A stretch of DNA of 64,000 nucleotides, taken from contig JASBNA010000004.1 of the NCBI GenBank assembly GCA_038087015.1, positions 1,550,001-1,614,000 on the forward strand, given 5' to 3'. Numbering within the stretch: position 1 is the first letter of the stretch; each line of letters begins with the position of its first letter. A program made the position numbers and the translations under genes. Positions 50,511 through 59,216 of this stretch are shown here, one piece after another. Source of the stretch: Cerrena zonata (taxonomy: Eukaryota > Basidiomycota > Agaricomycetes > Polyporales > Cerrenaceae). The notes below the pieces were generated by a model, which was not told the DNA's origin, did no database searches, and was given only the letters and a program-made list of their open reading frames with translations.

Positions 50511-50917
50511 ACCTGATGGAAGGACGCGAGGGAGAGTCATAATGCACCACCTCGTTGTTAACTGGGAAGGAGAACATTTGGTGTTCCATTCCCTCAATTC
50601 CGATTTCACTCTTTTTTTTTTGCTTCATTCGTTATAGTTTGTTCTCTCACGACTGTTTACTTGGATGGATGGATACCCTTTTGAATTACACCCTCTTCAT
50701 AGTTCACATACTTCTAATTGCACGACCTTGGATATTTGGCAATTCGCCTAAATTGCTATTATTTACTTGTAATGCTCTCTGTGTTACGACGAATATGTTC
50801 CGAAGCTTGAGTGACTGGTTGTCCAATACTTTATGAATTTTTTTGTATAAATTCTAATTCTTCGTGTCACCCTTTTATTCGAATTGCTCTTACATATGTG
50901 TATTTTATAGAGTGGTG
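50511..50917. other. 3' flank of F-box gene
   Basis: Unique DNA before the first tandem unit. A T10 run occurs near 50610-50620. No gene is seen. Confidence 0.4.
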
Positions 50918-51310
50918 CTGATATTCACGTTTGCATGCAACACCGACCCAGTGAAGTAGCGTTTTTGAATGCCAGCGAATATCTATGGTAGTATATGGCG
51001 GTCCGACAGATCGACAGACGTGCCCAGATGACGAAGAGATCCATATCTACTGCTGACTTCAACTTTGCGGGCTCGGACCTGCTCGGACTTGAGCTCAACA
51101 GCACTCAATGCCATATAATGTGGCACTGCAGTACCTAGTATCCAAAAAGGCAAGTACAGTTTCGGTTGGACTGCTACTTGAATACCGTGGCAGCTGCAAT
51201 ACAACAATTTTTATCAATATTGGCAGATTCGATGGAATAGGATTATGTCACGATAAAATCGTATCCACCCTCGAAGCGGAAGTGGCTCGGTACTGGAATC
51301 GACATTCAAT

Positions 51311-51420
51311 AGACGCCCTACCGTGACGTCCATGTAACAACACAAACGGTGTTGTTCTTTCGACCCATCTTTCTTACCTGTAATATCTCCTCATCCCCAA
51401 TATTCTAACGACATAGTGAG
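51311..51420 (+). promoter_or_regulatory. Shared promoter block, copy 1
   Basis: Nearly identical to 52803-52912 and partly to 54627-54697. It contains a CRE-like TGACGTCC (51324-51331), an inverted repeat aacaacac/gtgttgtt with a 5-nt spacer (51336-51356), and cgacccatctttcttacctg. The gene ATG lies 111 bp after cgaccca, the same spacing as in copies 2 and 3 (108 and 113). A gtgagt...tatag stretch before the ATG could be a leader intron. Confidence 0.7.
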
Positions 51421-51471
51421 TATAAATTTCTACCTAGCGAAATACGAGTCCAGGCTTACTTGTCTATAGAA

Positions 51472-51810
51472 ATGAATGACGAGGAGCCTCGCGATAAGGT
51501 CCAAGGTTACGTTGCCCCCGAGAAGTGGCTTCTTCGACGTTGTAGGAAAAAGAAGTTAATAAAATTTGACCCCAAGATAGCAGAGCAAAAGGTTGCTGCA
51601 CTTGAGAAGGCAGCCCTGGATGTCATAGATGAGGCAGGTCTAAACGGGATTGCGTGGGTGGAAGTTGTTGCGGATCGCGACGATCGGGACTGGTTTGCTA
51701 TTTGTGTGGCCAGTAACTTCGACTCCCAGAGGGCCACTCCAGAAGAGCTCCAGCGTCTGAAAGATGTTTTTGGGACTACTGAAGATCCACTGTGGCATAA
51801 TGTATCGTAA
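51472..51810 (+). CDS. Unknown small protein, tandem copy 1
   Basis: 112 residues, single coding exon. I do not recognise the family. Visible features: polar start, then GYVAPEKWLLRRCRKKK (basic, likely helical), a helix AEQKVAALEKAALDVIDEAG, two beta-like strands GIAWVEVVAD and WFAICVASNF, then a helix TPEELQRLKDVFG and the ending TTEDPLWH. There is no signal peptide or TM, so it is probably cytosolic or nuclear. The frame extends upstream only to a TTG, so the ATG at 51472, which aligns with copy 3, is taken as the start. Copies 2 and 3 differ from it mostly at synonymous positions. It is the most diverged copy (for example APEKW versus PPEEW). Confidence 0.8.
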   Translation: MNDEEPRDKVQGYVAPEKWLLRRCRKKKLIKFDPKIAEQKVAALEKAALDVIDEAGLNGIAWVEVVADRDDRDWFAICVASNFDSQRATPEELQRLKDVFGTTEDPLWHNVS

Positions 51811-52078
51811 CATTTGGTACGTCCATTGATATCTTTCTATGTACTAAATTTTCAGACGAGCTGTTTTAGAGCTAGGTATACCTGTGTCATGAATATGAAT
51901 ACGCTTACCTGGTCAAATTTATCCTTGCTTCTGTCTTGGCCCTGTACTGGCATATTCACCACTTTACAGGAGCGTTTTTGCCGTCCATGGCTCTGTCTAT
52001 GTTTAGCTTCTCTCCCCATGTCAATTACCTCGTATGATGGGTATCGGTGTTTTGATATCGATGAAGTATTTTTCAAGT
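51811..52078. repeat. Shared 3' flank, copy 1
   Basis: Aligns well with 53290-53567. Common stretches include tatctttctatgtac, ttgcttctgtcttggcccngta, ggcatattcacca and cttctctccccatgt. No comparable flank follows gene copy 3. Confidence 0.75.
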
Positions 52079-52802
52079 TGATATTCACACTTTCACAACA
52101 CGGTGTATCTACAGTGAAGTAGGATTATTGATGCCAGCGAATATTTGACAAATGTGACTAGATGATGAGTGTTGAGCGCTGAGCTTCGGACCAACGTCCT
52201 ACATGATGCAGTGGCAAATAGCACTCACTGGCACTGGCACTGGCAGTGGCAACTTGAACGCCAGCGGCTTATAATGTGGCAGTGCAACACAGTATAGTAT
52301 CCAAAAAGGTAAGTGTATAAGTTCGACTGTTATATCCGACTGGTCCTTTCTCTATATTTTTGACAGCTGCTGAAGATTTTTGTGCACTCCCCAGCTCAGC
52401 TTCGAGATGTGTACCGGGATCATTCATATAGACATCGAAGTCCCGGCCCCCTCGCCTGTGGGAAGGGCGCGACTTCGCTATAGTTAGGGAGAATTTCATG
52501 AGGAGTACTAGATGTTCTTGGGGTCGTGAATAGTTGGTTATATATATACTAAGTGACCACTTTTGCGTGTTTTTCTTACCATCGTTGCGCTGGAGGGCTG
52601 GGCAAGTGACAACAAGTCTGGCCACTTTGACATATCGAGACCTAAAAGAGCGATATTATTGAATGATTGCTAGGCCGTATCAATGGGAGGTTGAAAAAAT
52701 GAACTCTTGTCACCGAGGGAACAATGGCTTTTAGAATATGCCATGGCTGCGTCATGGCTGATTGTCCTAAGTCAGCGCTTGGGACTTGAATTGACTTTCT
52801 AT

Positions 52803-52912
52803 AGACGCCATATCGTGACGTCCATAAGACAACACAAACGGTGTTGATCTTTCGACCCACCTTTCTTACCTGTAATATCCCTTCATCCCCGACCACACCT
52901 ACTATAGCGAGT
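52803..52912 (+). promoter_or_regulatory. Shared promoter block, copy 2
   Basis: Same elements as copy 1: TGACGTCC at 52816-52823, inverted repeat caacac/gtgttg at 52830-52846 (shorter arms than copy 1), and cgacccacctttcttacctg. The putative leader-intron donor is changed to gcgagt here. Confidence 0.7.
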
Positions 52913-52933
52913 ATTGTTCTCTATTGAATTAGC

Positions 52934-53305
52934 ATGAGCTACGCTGATTCAAACACAGAAATGGAAAGACCTCGCCAGAGGGTCCGAGGTTACGTTCCCC
53001 CCGAGGAGTGGCTTCTTCGACGTTGTAGAAGAAAGAAATTAATGAAATTCAAGTCCAGCAAAGCAGAGCAATACATCGATGCGCTTGAGAAGGCAGCCTT
53101 AGACGTTATAGAGGAGGCAGGCCTAAGGGGGATTGCGTGGTTGGATATTGTTGTTGATCGTAACGATCGAGATTGGTTTGCTATCTGTGTGGCAAGTAAC
53201 TTCGACTCCAAGAGGGCCACTCCAGAGCAACTCCAGCGTCTGAAAGATGTTTTTGGAACCACAGAAGATCCACTTTGGCATACTTTATCATGGTACGCAC
53301 GTTGA
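52934..53305 (+). CDS. Unknown small protein, tandem copy 2
   Basis: 123 residues if the first ATG (52934) is used; the position equivalent to the start of copies 1 and 3 is the ATG at 52961 (114 residues). The extra N-terminal MSYADSNTE exists only here, because copy 3 has a stop in the equivalent leader. The core is the same as the other copies: GYVPPEEWLLRRCRRKKLMK, helix AEQYIDALEKAALDVIEEAG, strands IAWLDIVVDRNDRDWFAICV, TPEQLQRLKDVFG, TTEDPLWH. The C-terminus is extended by SWYAR. No family is recognised. The intact frame and synonymous divergence argue that it is functional. Confidence 0.8.
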   Translation: MSYADSNTEMERPRQRVRGYVPPEEWLLRRCRRKKLMKFKSSKAEQYIDALEKAALDVIEEAGLRGIAWLDIVVDRNDRDWFAICVASNFDSKRATPEQLQRLKDVFGTTEDPLWHTLSWYAR

Positions 53306-53721
53306 CATCTTTCTATGTACCAAATTTAAGACGACGACTAGATATACTATACCTGGATCACGAATACGATTGCGCGCACCTAATCAACTTTGTCTTTGCT
53401 TCTGTCTTGGCCCCGTACCGGCATATTCACCAATTTGCAAAAGTGTTTTTGCCGTCCGTAGCTCTGTATATGCTTAGTTTCTCTCCCCATGTTAATGACT
53501 TCATATCATGAATGTGTTTGTGGACCATCGTGCCCAGTGATGCATCATGCATATCGGTGAAGTATTGGTGATATTCATTATTGCGCAACGTGGTGTATCT
53601 AGTGAAGTAGAGTTATTGATATCAGTGAGTATTTGGCGAATGTGGCCAGATGGTGAGCCGAGGACTTGAACGTTTGATCTACTAGTAGTAGTCACTGATG
53701 TGGCAGTGCAACACTTAGTAT

Positions 53722-53966
53722 CTAAAAAGGCAAGTATATAAGTTGGACTGCTACGAGAGGGAGTACCTGTGGTTCGAAGTGGGCTTCCGAAGCAGGTATC
53801 TGTAGCAGGTTCAAGTAGTTGAACAATCGTCCCCTAAAAATGAACGTACAATATGATAGAGGACTTAACGAGCGAAGAGAAAGATTTACGATTGTGTTAT
53901 CACTGCGCCAGCCAAGAGGCCTACAGCGATAACACCGAGGAAGAAGTTTAGGGTGGAAAATCGCAT
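53722..53966 (-). CDS. Candidate small secreted protein inside tandem unit 3
   Basis: ATG 53966 opens a clear signal peptide, MRFSTLNFFLGVIAVGLLAG. A good donor (GTAAAT) soon after and an acceptor ending TTTTTAG give a 2-exon, about 62-residue product ending VAVQLIYLPF. A TATA-like box (TATAAAAAA, 54062-54070) lies about 95 bp upstream on the minus strand. The last exon overlaps the repeated opening block of the tandem unit, so its 3' part may be captured repeat DNA rather than ancestral coding sequence. The signal peptide and TATA box support a gene. The mature part has no known fold or cysteine pattern and may be a relic. Confidence 0.4.
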
Positions 53967-54626
53967 ATTTGGGATGAAGCATCAATGAAGTCTGAGTGGT
54001 GGTAAGCTGGCTCTCTGTAGAAGAAGAAATAACTCTGAAGATTACACTTCGACTAGACTTCTTTTTTATATGCAAAAAACTAAGCTCCTGAAGGAGAATA
54101 CAAGCACATTTCTATCACGTCCGTGATGAGCCATTGGGAGTAAGGGTTTCCACTGGCAGTAGCTACTGAAATGTCCGAGCATGTTGCTAAACCGTCATTC
54201 TAAAGGAAAGTTGAGAACCGGGAGAGCAATCATGGTAATATCGGAGTGATCATAGCTGCAACTTTTGTACCCAGGAATGCTACAGCTGCGAGTTAATCAT
54301 CTTGGTATCGGGAATGTATCAACAGCGGCAGGTGTAGTTTCGAAGTAGTTGTCTTCCATGAAATAGGGTTGATGCACGAAGCGAATGATTGTAGAGTTTC
54401 GTAGAATCTAAATGTGGGGCATCGGCCGTAGACATGATGTTTATTGGTTAGGATAGTATTGGGGTCAGTCTATGCTTAGTGTATTCGCAGGCCGTTCTTG
54501 TATTAGTGGCAAAGTGTACATTTTCCCGGTAAGTTACCAGATCAAAGTCTACGTCGCAGTGTCAGTGCCATTGTGCCCCGTTGCCGATAGCCGCCCTATG
54601 CCACCCAGAACACATGGTCATTTTGA

Positions 54627-54697
54627 CCTTTCGACCCACCTTTCCTACTTACCTGTAACATCCTTTCATCCCAAATCTTCTAAATACATAGTGAGTC
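54627..54697 (+). promoter_or_regulatory. Shared promoter block, copy 3 (partial)
   Basis: Keeps ctttcgacccacctttcct...cttacctgtaa...atcctttcatcccaaat and the tagtgagt leader, but the CRE-like and inverted-repeat part has diverged. Copy 3 may therefore be regulated differently. Confidence 0.6.
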
Positions 54698-54744
54698 TCA
54701 ATTCATATTTATCTAACATGAGCTGAGCTTACTTGTCTATAGAA

Positions 54745-55086
54745 ATGGATGACGAAAGGCCTCGCGAGAAGGTTCGAGGTTACGTCCCCCCCGAGGAGTG
54801 GCTTCTTCGACGATGTAGGAGAAAGAAATTAATGAAATTCAAGTCCAGGAAACCAGAGCAAAGGATCGCTGCGATTCAGAAGGCAGCCCTAGACGTTATA
54901 GAGGAGGCAGGCCTAAGGGGGATTGCGTGGTTGGATATTGTTGTTGATCGCGACGATGTGGATTGGTTTGCTATCTGTGTGGCAAGTAATTTCGACTCCA
55001 GGAGGGTCACTCCAGAGCAACTGCAGCGTCTTAAAGATGTTTTTGGAACCACGGAAGATCCACTTTGGCACACTTTAGCATGGTGA
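54745..55086 (+). CDS. Unknown small protein, tandem copy 3
   Basis: 113 residues. Closest to copy 2; the two share long identical DNA stretches such as the region encoding EEAGLRGIAWLDIVVDR. Features: GYVPPEEWLLRRCRRKKLMK, helix EQRIAAIQKAALDVIEEAG, strands IAWLDIVVDRDDVDWFAICV, TPEQLQRLKDVFG, TTEDPLWHTLAW. An ATG further up (about 54717) is followed at once by a stop, so the start at 54745 is the only plausible one. It is followed by unique DNA. No family is recognised, and no signal peptide or TM is seen. Confidence 0.8.
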   Translation: MDDERPREKVRGYVPPEEWLLRRCRRKKLMKFKSRKPEQRIAAIQKAALDVIEEAGLRGIAWLDIVVDRDDVDWFAICVASNFDSRRVTPEQLQRLKDVFGTTEDPLWHTLAW

Positions 55087-56464
55087 CATATGGCCCGGGT
55101 GCAAGCTCTGTTACCAAAAATGTGGCCATGAGCCAATCTATAGGTATCTGTACCTTGGTATTGATAGCCATATATATTCCCTCTAAATTTGTCTCAACTC
55201 GAAGCTTGAAATAGTGATCTCTCCCAAACGTACGGATTATCCAAACAAAGACGTACTGAATGACCCAGGTAACCCCAAGGCGTTTTTCTCTTTATGATGC
55301 GGCTCGGAACCTCATACGCGAAGTCTAACGAAAAAAAATATTCTGCTCTATCATTCTATAAGCTCCAGGCTTTAGGTTTCGAGTTGGGACGATAGTCGCG
55401 GTGGTAGATACAAACTTGCATCACTCGAAGCGAGCCACGTATTTTCACAGATCTAATCTTATCTCTAATACTGAATATGTTGTAGATCCGTCGCTGAACC
55501 GTCCAAGTTCACGTTCAAAGTTTCACTATAACAACGACAAGCAGCTATGGTTATCAAATTCTCCTCTTCATTCTCACTGTCGACTATCTTCATGCAAGTC
55601 CCCAGAAGAATATTCTTCAGATCCAGATAATGTGCGCATGAGAGTATTCTCTAATGCTACCAAAGGATTGGGATCTTACCCGGGCTCACCAAATCGTGCT
55701 GGTGGCGCAAAACATCAATTTATGGTTCTATTGGTGCACACGATGTGAAGATTATGGATCGAGAAGAACAAGATCCTAACAAGAAGCACGGTGGGCCGTG
55801 GACGAGTCAGTCAGATGGACAGACGGGCCCCTTGCGAACGCCCTTTCGTTAGGGTGATGGTTATCCCTTGTTTCTACAGTATATGATAAGTCTTTCAATG
55901 ATCGCTTTCAGGCGAATAATATTACACTACGTCGCGAGGGTAGGTTTATAATTTCTTTTCTTATTACTGAAGATGAGAAGAGCTGAATCGTAGGTCCCTC
56001 AGAACTGATTTTGTAGTCGCTCCGGCATCGGGCTTTGTCATTATAGCCACCGTGTATAGTATGCATTGACATCCCGTTACTTAGGAAGGCACAGAGCGGC
56101 GAAGTTGAGCAGCTCTATTCTCTTGAACTAAATATACGCATATATGCCTCTTTGGCTGCGCTGCCGACTCGGTTTTGCGCATTCTTGATGAGAACTTTTT
56201 TGCGTTAGCGAATAGCAACCCTTCAAACGTACCCTCGTGAACACAATTCTTATGTATCCTATCGCCTTATCTCGGATGAGATCCTTGTTCTCTATGCCAA
56301 GCTACCCTCTCTATCTCTACGGCGTGCTACCGTTTGCTTATAAGGCCACCCGAGGGAGGTAATAACCATAAGTCTATACTCTTGCTCTTTGATTTTATAT
56401 AGACCTCGCCCTCCCGAGTCTTTCTGTCTGCTATTCGGCGATACGTAATATCTCTCTCAAAAGG
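55087..56464. other. 1.4-kb intergenic region
   Basis: Holds the end of the array and the promoter of the dioxygenase. A 115-codon plus-strand open frame at 55401-55748 starts with GTG, is rich in Ser/Asn/His, and has no motif or homologous copy in the array, so it is not called. Confidence 0.35.
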
Positions 56465-57602
56465 ATGGCAAAAGAATATCAAGCCTTGAGTCGTACGTAG
56501 CACATCGCTCTTCTCAACCATGATCGATATCTGATGTCATGAGACAGCGGAACAAGTCGAATTCTTCATGAAAAATGGCTATGTTATTATCAAACAAGCT
56601 TTCACAAAGGAGCAAGCTGCGGCATGGACAGAGACCGTATGGGTCCGTCTTGGCCTCGACCCCGACGACAAGTCAACTTGGGACAAAGAAACAATCCACA
56701 TGCCGTCCCATAGAAAAGAGCCCGTCGCTTCGTTCGCTCCAAAGGTAAGTGGTACCATGCCCGCTGAAATTATGAGTAAATAGCTTATATTCACGTATAC
56801 GTTTAAGGCATGGGAAGCCATGAAAGAATTACTCGGAGGCGAAGAGCGTATCGATGAAGAGGCTACCTCTTGGGCTGACCACTTTATCGTAAACCTGGGT
56901 ACACCCGAGTTGGAGAAGGAAGGCAGCGAAGTCGCACCTCCTGATCTCACTAACTGGCACGTCGATGGTGATTTTTTCGTTCACTTCCTCGACTCCCCAG
57001 AACAGGCTCTCCTCGTTATCCCCCTTTATACTGACATTAAGCCTCGAGGAGGGGGGACGTACATTGCCACCGATGGAATTGATATGATTGCCAATTATCT
57101 CGCAGCGCATCCCGAAGGCGTCCTCCCCATCTTGATGTCTTTCGTTCCAACTACTTCTACGGTAGATGATCCTAAGGACGACCCCGCCTTCTGGAGTCAT
57201 CCTGATGCAGCTAAGGAGTGCAAGAACTTTGTTGAATTGACCGGGGAGACCGGCGATGTCATCTTGATGCACCCACTGATGCTTCATTCTGCATCCAAGA
57301 ATCACTTGCGTCTTCCTCGTATCATCACCAACCCACGCGCTTCTTTGAAGCAACCGTTTAACTTTAATCGCGAAAACCCTGACGATTACAGCTTGGTCGA
57401 GAAGAAGACACTTCAGGTTCTCGGTCTCGACAAATTAGACTTCAAGCCTACGACCGAGAGAAAGAATATCGCTCCCAGGAGTGGGCGACTCGAAATACAG
57501 AAGAGAATGTTGGAGGAAGAGAAGAAGAGGCTGGAGACTCTAGCGAGTAAGGCGACCTCCTTTGCCAACGAGATGCCCTCGAGACCTATTGCTGTCGCCT
57601 GA
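56465..57602 (+). CDS. Phytanoyl-CoA dioxygenase family (2-oxoglutarate/Fe(II)-dependent) protein
   Basis: Three exons. Exon 1 (MAKEYQAL) splices to TEQVEFFMKNGYVIIKQAFT, the usual N-terminal helix and first strand of the PhyH fold. The third exon carries the iron site: HVDGDFF (H-x-D) and the distal His in GDVILMHPLMLHSASKN, with PRIITNPR downstream as the candidate 2-oxoglutarate-binding arginine. A charged coiled C-terminus (QKRMLEEEKKRLETLASK) follows. About 340 residues. Codon use favours C-ending codons more than its neighbours, suggesting strong expression. The substrate is unknown. The position 3 kb from a terpene synthase makes a tailoring role possible but unproven; DUO1 lies between them. 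Confidence 0.85.
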
Positions 57603-57989
57603 GGATAAAGTAAGCAATTTCTCCTTGAGCTAGTACGGACTATAGCTGATCCCTTGAATGTGTCTTACGCCGTAGGTTGTATATTGCTCCCGAACAATGT
57701 TCTTATCCGCCTACTGTCTAACCTATGAATGTCGAAGGATAAATATTCTGTTTGGCCTCAAAGGTAGATCAATCGTTCCTCAATTTGGCCGTCACCATGC
57801 TCCAGTTCAGATCGCCCTGTACAATATCCAATTTCTCCAATGACACAAATTCCTGCATAGACGTTACACCAAAGTCTACTACGTAGTGTCAGCCGCCTAT
57901 CTCTGACCACCGCCGATGGATTACATAGTTAGATCCTCTGATGAGGATCAAGCTTTGCGCAGACAGCCCACTTGTTTGCAAAAATCGGA

Positions 57990-58250
57990 CTACATAGTAG
58001 AGTCAACGACGTCAGACGTGTGGTGCAACGTTACTGTCAAGATGATAGCTACCTGAGGTCCTTCGTCCGAACCTACATCGCGCACGCTTATATCCAATGC
58101 AGAATCCTTCCATTACGATGAATGTTAGAATAGGTGTGACAATAGAAATCGGTCAGAACTTACAGCTCTGGTGCCGATGGTTGGCATTGCGTTGACTGAG
58201 AGGGCAACAGCAGTCAAGCTGATAAGAAGGTTCGAAAGTGAAATTCGCAT
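57990..58250 (-). CDS. Candidate small secreted protein
   Basis: ATG 58250 starts a signal peptide, MRISLSNLLISLTAVALSVN, with cleavage probably after VNA (AMPTIGTRA follows). An intron with a GTAAGT donor leads to an exon encoding DSALDISVRDVGSDEGPQVA and beyond, reaching a stop near 57990 (about 66 residues). A TATA box (TATAAAAG, about 58316-58323) sits 70 bp upstream. Further exons to about 57770 are possible, since open frames continue after a second AG. Its N-terminus resembles that of the candidate at 53966 (MRxSxxN...AVxL). No conserved domain is known to me. Exon 1 and the promoter are convincing; the end is not. Confidence 0.45.
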
Positions 58251-59216
58251 GGTTGTGGGTTAGGCTGGCAAAATCGAAGAAGATGAGTCTGGGTTTGGTA
58301 TACCATGATCGGACCTTTTATAGCTCGCAGATCGAACTGGAATATGTAGCATGATGAGTCCTAGAGTTGTTGATGTTTAGATTTGAGACATGTTCAAGGG
58401 CGGTCCGAACCTTTCCCAGGTGGCTCGAGGAAAGGTACATATTCAAGATGGAGATAGTATGTTTTGGAGACTTGAAATGTGAAACGATGATTAGATCACA
58501 TACTTGCGCGACAGAAGTTCGACATTGTCTCAGAATCGTATCCATCAACGGGACGGTGCTTTAAAAGCGATAGGTAAGTATACATCGTTCCAGTCTTTGT
58601 TGATCAAGAACGCTACTCTTCGTACTGCGAATGTCAGATTATCATTACACCAAGAGTCAGGCGTTGTTCGAAGATGCGGAACGACCGTGTGGTTAACACT
58701 GTGCCTTCCTAGTCCGACGGATAAACATACTAAGAGCCTAAACAGAATATTCAGGCGAAGATGAATCAAGACCAAATTACACGACACGTCCAACCTGCCC
58801 GACGACACCATCCGACGAACGTATCGACATTAGGGTCGTAGATATTGATCAAAGACCAGCTACAGCTTTCAGAGGACTAGATAAGCTGGCGGACGCATTG
58901 ACCTATCGGTGAGCCCGTTAACCCCACCTAGACTCGTTTGCAGGAATATGCACGCTAAGTTGAACATGTAGGATATGCGTAGGGGAAGCATGGGGCCGAG
59001 ATGTCTGTGTGGTATGATGTATGGTGAATGTCGAAAGGGAAAAGCATCATGTTACTCTCCGGGATCCTCGCCCTATGGCTGACCCTCGTGTAGACGCAGA
59101 TTGACTAGGCCGCCTGATCCCACTTATGCTAGAAGAAGGAGCAGGGATTCCCGAAGGTGAAGCACCACGGCCTATAATGACAAAAATAAATATCATCCAG
59201 TAAAAACACCCTTGCA
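58251..59216. other. Intergenic region between the secreted-protein candidate and DUO1
   Basis: Contains the TATA-type promoter of the secreted-protein candidate at its left end and the DUO1 3' flank at the right. Short overlapping ORFs are unconvincing. Confidence 0.4.

Larger units (their letters stand above)
50918..52078. repeat. Tandem unit 1 of three (upstream block, promoter, gene copy 1, 3' block)
   Basis: First of three head-to-tail units. Its opening block (tgatattcac... then cagtgaagtag at 50950, gccagcgaatat, and tatccaaaaaggcaagta near 51140-51155) recurs at the start of units 2 and 3. The unit is 1.16 kb, the shortest of the three. Confidence 0.85.
52079..53567. repeat. Tandem unit 2 of three
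   Basis: Same layout as unit 1 with about 330 bp of extra DNA (about 52345-52795) between the opening block and the promoter block. The gene-to-gene spacing (51472 to 52961, 1489 bp) equals the spacing of the opening blocks of units 2 and 3 (52112 to 53601, 1489 bp). This fits a tandem duplication. Confidence 0.85.
53568..55086. repeat. Tandem unit 3 of three
   Basis: Opening block 53568-53754 (tgatattcat, agtgaagtag at 53601, tatctaaaaaggcaagtatataag), then about 690 bp more spacer DNA than unit 1, a partial promoter block (about 54627-54697), and gene copy 3. The 3' flank shared by units 1 and 2 is absent after the gene, so this is probably the end of the array. Confidence 0.8.

Noticed and set aside
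50983..51207. Minus-strand ORFs over the repeated opening blocks (also at 52269-52625) as conserved coding sequence
   Set aside because: The blocks are conserved as DNA, but frames differ between units, so coding is not supported except tentatively in unit 3.
55401..55748. 115-codon open frame after the tandem array
   Set aside because: GTG start, no motif, and no counterpart in the other units.
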